NCBI GenBank assembly: GCA_025200525.1
Contig: CM045758.1
Span: 64,726,598-64,790,597, forward strand
DNA: 64,000 nt
Origin: Camellia lanceoleosa
Lineage: Eukaryota > Streptophyta > Magnoliopsida > Ericales > Theaceae
Reading direction: 5' to 3'
The notes under the pieces were generated by a model. That model saw only the letters and a program-made list of their open reading frames with translations, made no database searches and was not told the DNA's origin. The position numbers and the translations under genes were made by a program. Of the stretch, positions 57,840-64,000 are shown in pieces; position 1 is the stretch's first letter; each line of letters begins with the position of its first letter.

Positions 57840-58543
57840 ATGAGTATAATTTCTTATCTCTTAGAATCACAAAGCAATTCTCGTTCGAGTGCTATTCTCT
57901 TAGCCACACGTGTCATGGAGAACCAACAGGTTCAACAAAGGTTGATGGAGGCTGCACAAGCAGGAGATATTAGTCTCATGTATGGGTGTATACAAGAGTA
58001 TCCAAAAATTTTGGATGGTATAGATGAGACCCCTTTTGTTGATACTCCTTTACACATAGCTGCCTCAGCTAGACATGCCCATTTTGCCTTAGAAATGATG
58101 AAATTAAAGCCATCATTTGGTGGGAAGCTGAACCCGCAAGGGCTAAGCCCCTTGGACTTGGCTTTGCGAAGAAGGGCAAAGCTTAGCCCCAAGGACTAGG
58201 ATTTGCAGAACAATCTCACTTGGACTATAAGACGGCTCATAAATTTTGACAAGGAACTCATACGAGTCAAAGGAAGGGAGAGCTTCACTCCTTTGCACTA
58301 CGTAGCTAAAAAGGCGACATTGTTCTTTTGGCTGAATTTCTATGGGCTTGTTCGAAATCAATAATGGACCAGACAATTCAAGATGAGACCGCCTTGCACG
58401 TTGCTGTGAAAAGCTTTAAGTTTAAAGCATTTGAAGTGCCGTTGGGATGTCTTTTAATGATCGGAAAGAAGCATGTGTAAAGCTGGAAAGATGATGAAGG
58501 CAACATTGTGCTGCTTATCGCTGTTTCCACTTCACAAACTCAG
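57840..58543 (+). pseudogene. Ankyrin-repeat protein (BDA1-like), exon-1 pseudogene
   Basis: From ATG at 57840 (or the more family-like ATG at 57915, MENQQVQQRLMEAAQAGD) the reading gives ankyrin units: YGCIQEYPKILDGIDETPFV, DTPLHIAASARHAHFALEMM, KLNPQGLSPLDLALRRRAK. A TAG at 58197 interrupts. The same frame goes on with [21 protein letters not shown] one-base frameshift near 58310 leads to MDQTIQDETALHVAVKSFKF, and a TAA-type stop at about 58478 follows. GNIVLLIAVSTSQTQ then ends at a splice-donor position reading CAG|GCATGC. Downstream transmembrane exons are not found. TATAAAAA at about 57793 is a possible old promoter. In plants this family acts in immunity and development signalling, but this copy is non-functional. 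Confidence 0.75.
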
Positions 58544-58592
58544 GCATGCTATCTATCGATTCTTTGGTTTTCTTTGTAGTACATAGTCAGTT

Positions 58593-59240
58593 AGGGATGG
58601 ACTAGGATTTTCACATAGGGAGAGTGAAATATGATACTAATAAATAATTTTTTTTATTTAAAAAGTATGAATTATAATATCAATTTTTTACTGACATATA
58701 AAAAGTAAAGATAAGATGAAAACATATACAAATATATATATATATATATATATTTTATCCATATTGAAAAAGATAGTAATTTAAAAACAATCTATTTACT
58801 AAAGTGAAGTATTTTGAGTTGTGCTTGATACTCTTTCATATAATTAAAAGCATTTATGAAAGAATCAACTTTAAAATTTGAATAATGTCTTCTTCAATAA
58901 ACATAATCAAAGAAATAGCTAATATATTATTTTATTATCTATGAATAGGGCTTGTTATCAATGGTTGTTATAAAAAAATATTAATTTTATTATATTTTGT
59001 CTATTTTTTAAAAAAAATTATTACTTTAATCCAATATTTTATCGATATAAAATAAACAAAGAGTTAATTTTTTTTTAAAAAAATCAAGAGAGGATGATCG
59101 CTTAAAATTTGTAAAAAAGATTTTTAGAGGGAGAAAACTTATATAATTTGGAAACAATTATAATTAATACTACTATAATAAATGAGGGTTTTGAAATTAT
59201 AAGAGGAGCGATCCCCCTTGCTCCCTGTAGATCCATCCTT
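58593..59240. mobile_element. hAT-like non-autonomous remnant
   Basis: Left TAGGGATGGACTAGGATTTT and right (complement) AAGGATGGATCTACAGGGAG resemble the ends of the hAT remnant at 10373-11990. It lies in what would be the first intron of the ankyrin pseudogene. It contains a (TA)n run at 58733-58753. No transposase frame and no clear 8-bp duplication. Confidence 0.4.
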
Positions 59241-59251
59241 GTATATAGTTG

Positions 59252-60468
59252 ATAATGTGTTTAGTGTTGGTATTTTCCAATAATAATACTAGAAAAATAT
59301 ATAAAACTAAATTAAATAGAAATGGTAAATTTTTATTTATTTTTTTAATTAAAGAATGAAATACAGAATAAACCACAAAACTAAAAATATAAGAATGAAC
59401 TAGATTATTTCATGGAACATATTACACAACGAATCCACATAGACATACAAAATAATACAAAAGAAATAATTTAAATCTAAAAGTGTGAAGAACAAAAAAT
59501 AAGAGACGCAAATCGAAACTTGTGTAACACCACAATTTCCTTAAAGTAGATTCATCGCTTTCTGATGGATGCTGGATGTATGTCGACGTCTGTTTCTCAG
59601 GATACGACGGTCGAAACTAGCTCATGCAGAAGCACCTTCTAAATAGTTTCGGTGAACTTGACAATGGAAGTACTCTCTCTCTTTCTAACAAGAACTAAAT
59701 AAAGGGTTAGCAAAAAGAAGATATAAAAAATTTCTTTGATATAAAAATTATCTCCAACTTTATTATCTCAAAGCACCATCTCATTTTTCATCAAAAATCT
59801 CTCCAAGATTATCCTACTAAGTTGGAGGGGAAAGCCTCTATTAATACTTGTAAGGGAGAACCTTAGCCATGAAGGCTAACATCAATAAGGTCATTAAAAT
59901 GCCATTAATTAATGCCATCAACTCTCACAAAGGTTAAAAACTTATAGCTACTAATATGGTTATCAACTCCATCAAAAGATGGGAGTTACAAAAGTTGAAA
60001 ACCTCCCTTATATTATATATAAAAATAAATAAATATATAGAATGCTATTTAAATAATCCAACTAGATGGGTTGCAAAACGGATATGAGTGTTGGGTCACA
60101 ACCCGATTCAAACTCAGTCTCAAACGCATGCACAAGTTAAGCCCAACACAACATAGCTTAACCCAAGTTCAAGACTAAGTCCAAGTTCAAGGATAAAACC
60201 AAACCCAACACATACACAAATACAAGCCTAAGACCAGTCCAAACTAAGACTAAATCCAAATCTAAACCCAATTTTTATTGATGTCCACTATATGAGACAA
60301 TACTCATTCACAATTTAATAGTTTCGGCTCATTATTTTCGTAATACAACCTTCTCATTTAGGAAAATACAAAACCACTCAAACCTATATCAACTGACAAT
60401 TGAATTCTACTTTAATTTTGAATTAAAATTTTCAAAAATCATTCTTTTCCAACAATAATGTGTTTAGA
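59252..60468 (-). mobile_element. Solo LTR with a 13-bp flanking repeat
   Basis: 59265-60455 (1191 bp) runs TGTTGG to CCAACA and has no coding sequence. It is flanked on both sides, without gap, by ATAATGTGTTTAG (59252-59264, 60456-60468). Minus-strand reading resembles a Copia LTR, with TATTAATAGAGGC and a T-rich 3' part ending TTGGAAAATACCAACA. The 13-bp repeat is longer than the usual 4-6-bp integrase duplication. Confidence 0.55.
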
Positions 60469-60622
60469 TCCATTGGTGTTTCTTGATATTTATGGTTTAC
60501 AGTTGGAACTCTTTTTATATATACTTACCTAAGAAAACACTCTTTTTATATATTTTAGAATATGTTATAATTTTTTCCCGTATTATACATGAGAGATCAA
60601 TTAACATATTTAGATACCAAAC
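60469..60622. other. Short AT-rich spacer
   Basis: Nothing recognised between the solo LTR and element D. Confidence 0.6.
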
Positions 60623-61664
60623 TGTAAGAGGAGTTAATTTAAGCCCACTAAATTAATTAGGCCCAATAGTCCAAGGTTGGTGGGTCCGAATTTATCGCCA
60701 TCAAACGGGCCGAATCACTCTAAGCCTCGAAAGGGTTCGGATCCACGAACTTAGAGACTTACTCGGGCCCGGACTCGAAAGGGTATTGAGCAAGCCTAGA
60801 GATCCGAGGCACTCGGACTCGAAAGGATTCGGACTCACGAATCTAGAGATCCGAAGCACTTGGTTTCGAACGGATTCAGACGCAATCTAGAAACCGCTCC
60901 ATTAATGAGTCCCGGAACACTTGCAGGCTCGGAGCTTTTCGGGATCTATGCACCAGAACCATGGGCGTAATGGAGTCCGAACAAAGGACCCGATCCCGAG
61001 AACGGTGAGTGGAGATAAATTCATTCTTCGGTTAAACTAGCCTATACCCGGGTCGAGGTGACACGATCTAGGGGGTCCCTGAGACTCGACAATATTTACG
61101 GCAGGGTGTTCTCTTGAACTACCCCTAACCCTTATATGGCAGGACGTCCTCTGGGACTACCCCAGACCCTTTGGGATGATTGGGGATCATTGGTTATGTG
61201 TGGCTAAGAAGAAGGGTTCGCCGAGGGGTTGATCTCCTCTTTGAGATTTTTCTCATCCTCGGAGAGGTCACCTCCTCGGATAAGGTGGTTAGAGAGAATA
61301 TTCCCCATGTGCCTTGCACATGGGCTCCATCCTACATCATGAGGTGCCTATAAATAGCACCCACCTATAGCATACAAGGAATGGATTTTGGAGAGACAAT
61401 TTTTGGAAAAGAACTAATTTCCCTTCTCCATTATCAACCTTGAGAGTGAAAGTGGGAGATTCATAGGAAAGCCTTGCCATTATTCTCTCTCTGGCTACTT
61501 TGCCTTCTTCTTCACCTAATCTCTTATCTCCACCATCTCCTTTCTTTTGTGTTCTTAGTTGAGACTATTGAAGAATCTAAGCCTCTCATAATCTTCTGGA
61601 GAATTCAATTTTTTCTTCAAGGATCTTCGAATTTTCCAACTACTTTCTTGAACCCTATCATACA
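60623..61664 (+). repeat. Element D 5' LTR
   Basis: 1042 bp. Near the start, CTCGAAAGG-type words recur at 60726, 60774, 60818 and 60865, about 46 bp apart. The middle has two GGCAGGnYGTYCTC ... ACTACCCC units (61101 and 61139). TATAAATA at 61349-61356 is in GGTGCCTATAAATAGCACC and marks the promoter. The end is TATCATACA. Confidence 0.7.
61349..61356 (+). promoter_or_regulatory. TATA box of D LTR
   Basis: TATAAATA, about 315 bp before the LTR end and followed about 30 bp later by an A/G-rich start region. Confidence 0.65.
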
Positions 61665-61666
61665 TT

Positions 61667-61684
61667 TGGCGACTTCATTGGGGA
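61667..61684 (+). other. Element D primer binding site
   Basis: TGGCGACTTCATTGGGGA, two bases after the LTR; differs from A's site at 3 positions. Confidence 0.65.
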
Positions 61685-61697
61685 GGCGGATTGGTTA

Positions 61698-63600
61698 ATG
61701 GTCTCAATGAGATCTGGAACCCACACAACTCCAACAAGGATGGCGGGAGAAGATGAAGTTCATCAACAAGGCTCTTCCAATGGTGGTGATGAAAGGACTC
61801 AAGTTCAGGACTCACCTCTCATCCTTGAAGCCATTCAAGGACTCCAACACACTCAACAGGAGATTCTCACGACCCTTAAAATCTCACCCACACCATATTG
61901 GTGATGGTTTCGCATTTCACATCACCAGCAACAAGTGGATGTCAAATCGGCACCGGCAAGCATCAACAACTTCATGGTGATGTTGGGAATGGCCAAAACC
62001 ATCAAGATCCACCCCAAATTCTCCCTGATGTTGTACAAAATGATGTGCAAAATCAAGTGCTAGGAGGAACAAGTCATGGCCAACCTGCGGCCCATGGAGG
62101 GCAAAATCACACACCTGGAGGATTGAGCCATGGTCCAGCGGTGGTTAAAGGAGTTTCTGGAGCGACGAATGGTGTTTCAGCGGTTGTGGAAGTTCAAAGA
62201 AAGCCTACAGAAATTTCTCTACAAAATGGTGCTCTATCTATGTCTAATTTTGTTCCACCGATTGTAAATTCTACTCATGTACCGAGTGGGTCTCCTTTGG
62301 CTCCAATGCCGAGTTTGCAAGCCCAACCCGATATAACCGTGGCGTACAATGGACTTTATGGGACCTAATGCAACGTCCCATCACCAAATGGCATGTCCAT
62401 AGGTGCCGATGGCTAATATCATCATGCGTCTTCACTGATGGTGAATTCTCAACACCTAAATGGCCAAGTCACTCCAAGTTCAGTTTTCGGGTCTACAAGC
62501 CAAGTTCTGGGAATACCACTATCAAGTTCTCTCCCTCAACAATTTCTCACTCTTGCCGATGTGCAAGCCATGTTCGATCTCGAACGGGGCAAGAGGACTT
62601 TACCCTCTTTGCTTGATCAGGATGTCAAGCCACCTTACCCTATCAAGATGTTGAGTTATCCATACCCAGAGGGGTATACGGTGCCAAAGTTCATCAAATT
62701 CGATGGCAAACAAGGAAATACTCGAGAACATGTTGTTTGGTTCATCGATACTCTGGGTATTCATAGTTCAAACCACGTCCTCCGATTGAGAGAATTCTCC
62801 AAGTCCCTCACCGACCGAGCATATAGTTGGTACGTTAACTTGACCCCAAACTCTGTTCAGAGTTGGGAGGAGATGGTCAACAAATTCCACACCAAATTCT
62901 TTCAATCGGCTGAGAAGGTAACCGCACTTACCCTATGTAAAGAAAAGCAGCGGGAAGGTGAAGACATTCTCGAATATGTGAAGAGGTTTCAAGACAAAGC
63001 TGTAGACTGTCATGAGGCTGTGGAGGAAAGCTACGTTGTCCAAATTTGTGTTGAAGGGGCATTGAACGGATACATGATGCTTCTTGTTAATCATAGGCTA
63101 CCCACCTTCTCGGCACTAATTGAAGCATCTCGGAACATCAACATACCTCAATCTCAGGAGATCGGGTTCGAGACTAGTTATAAAACCAGCTTCAAGTCAT
63201 CCCGAGGACCTTCTGTTACTGCGGCTTTCGCGTCTTCTACCCGAAAGTCGCAGGGGGGAGGAATTCAGAGGTCAGAACAGGAAATGCTGCGAAGATGACA
63301 CTCCTTTTCCATGTAGTGTTGAGGAGGTGAAGGCCTTAGTTAAAGAATGAGTGGTAGACAGAGAACTAAAGTTGCCCCGTATCGAAGAGCTTTTGCCGAA
63401 GAAGGACCGCGAGAGTCCTAATTATTGTGTTTTCCACCGATCACTAGGACATCCCACAGAAAAGTGTCAGACGCTTAAGAAGATTTTTAGAAAGAAAATC
63501 GAAGCAGATGAGCTAGAGTTCGAAGAACAAGAGCCCCAAGATATCTTAGAAGACGTGGCTATGATGGTGTATGACGGCCATAATCCGAGTAGCTGGTGAA
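61698..63600 (+). pseudogene. Element D gag
   Basis: Starts MVSMRSGTHTTPTRMAGEDE at 61698. A frameshift near 61890, then stops at 62366 and 62414, separate it from the 62438-63298 frame, which holds the Retrotrans_gag core: PYPEGYTVPKFIKFDGKQGN, LREFSKSLTDRAYSWYVNLT, SWEEMVNKFHTKFFQ and YVKRFQDKAVDCHEAVEESY. A frameshift near 63270 and a TGA at 63348 precede LKLPRIEELLPKKDRE and YCVFHRSLGHPTEKCQTLKK, the zinc-binding-like C-terminus seen in Tat-group gags. Damage in every segment makes it non-functional. Confidence 0.8.
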
Positions 63601-64000
63601 AGTTTTCTGAAGGACCTTGCGACTCTAGGGGCAAATGTCAACATTTCGTGGAAGAAGTCTATCCATGACATTTACAATTTATATTTACTGCATTGTATAA
63701 GAATTTTCTATCTTTTTTTCTTATGTTATGAAGAAAGTTATTTCCTTCATATTATGTATCTCCATTAGAAGTTATTTTCTCTACATTGTATATCTTCATT
63801 GTGTTATGTTGCTTGAAACAGTTTTCAATTTTTTGTTGCCCCTCGAAGAAGAAAGAGGAATAGTAGACTCGGTTACCAACCTGAAGCGACTTTTCTTGAC
63901 GCAATAGAAGTGTACTTCCACTCAGAGAGAGACAACCTTTGCTTTCATTAGTTGATAAAATAGTGTGTGCTCTCACTCGGACCTCCAAAGAGCAGCCATT
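63601..64000 (+). other. Sequence after D gag, nothing coding
   Basis: Protease should follow gag but no DTG/DSG motif is visible. The stretch has repeated ATTATGTATCTCCATT / ATTGTATATCTTCATT words near 63750-63800 and then unremarkable sequence. An internal deletion joining gag to the 3' non-coding part of D is possible. Confidence 0.45.

Larger units (their letters stand above)
60623..64000 (+). mobile_element. Element D: Tat-like LTR element, 5' part
   Basis: LTR TGTAAGAGGAG to CCTATCATACA (60623-61664), a TGGCGACTTC primer site, and a broken gag up to about 63600. No protease or RT follows in the remaining 400 bp, and no 3' LTR lies in the window. It may be truncated, internally deleted, or continue to the right. 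Confidence 0.7.

Overview
This is a plant nuclear window, almost certainly from a eudicot. It is AT-rich intergenic DNA at both edges and a deep stack of nested LTR retrotransposons in the middle. The reasons are chromodomain Ty3/Gypsy and Tat/Ogre-type elements with tRNA-iMet and 'TGGCGACTC' primer sites, several hAT-like and foldback DNA transposons, and one ankyrin-repeat pseudogene of the plant BDA1-like type. I see no intact host gene. The species cannot be fixed from the sequence alone.

Layout. 1-9218: spacer with a decayed Copia-like LTR, a TRIM-like LTR with its primer site, a 1.3 kb foldback element, hAT-like remnants and a MITE. 9224-57596: element C, a chromovirus on the minus strand with a perfect 5-bp target duplication (GTGGG), broken by at least four later insertions: a short poly(A)-containing insert in one LTR, a hAT remnant, a foreign LTR in pol, and a 37.7-kb plus-strand block in gag. 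That block is element A (17862-55599), whose own 5' LTR is split by element B (20163-39757, duplication GGGAC). 57597-60622: ankyrin pseudogene, hAT-like remnant and a solo LTR. 60623-64000: the 5' part of a fourth LTR element, D.

Element B is a nearly complete Tat/Ogre-lineage element. It has 3.75-kb LTRs, gag, an aspartic protease followed by a G-patch-like motif, RT, a double RNase H and integrase. The polyprotein frame is broken by stops and frameshifts, and key RT and integrase residues are changed. Between pol and the 3' LTR it carries an antisense gene with one clean 153-nt GT-AG intron; the predicted protein of about 412 residues resembles the DUF7745/plant-mobile-domain-like proteins of plant retroelements. 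Element A is an internally deleted relative. It lacks most of RT and integrase, has only a relic of the antisense gene, and its 3' region is filled with four tandem-repeat arrays.

The most interesting structure is an array of six CCGG-cored motifs spaced about 20 bp. It lies immediately upstream of the antisense gene and is repeated, with the same 97-bp span and nearly the same spacing, inside both B LTRs; a shorter inverted array sits near the LTR start. Element A's LTR has a related array with a GACCAC core and the same initial 20-17 spacing. A third, unrelated LTR (in C's pol) has CGCTCGAG pairs, also exactly 20 bp apart. My working hypothesis, which is inference, is a retrotransposon-encoded DNA-binding or anti-silencing circuit: the antisense protein, or a host factor, would recognise phased CpG-rich sites in the LTR and in the antisense gene's promoter.
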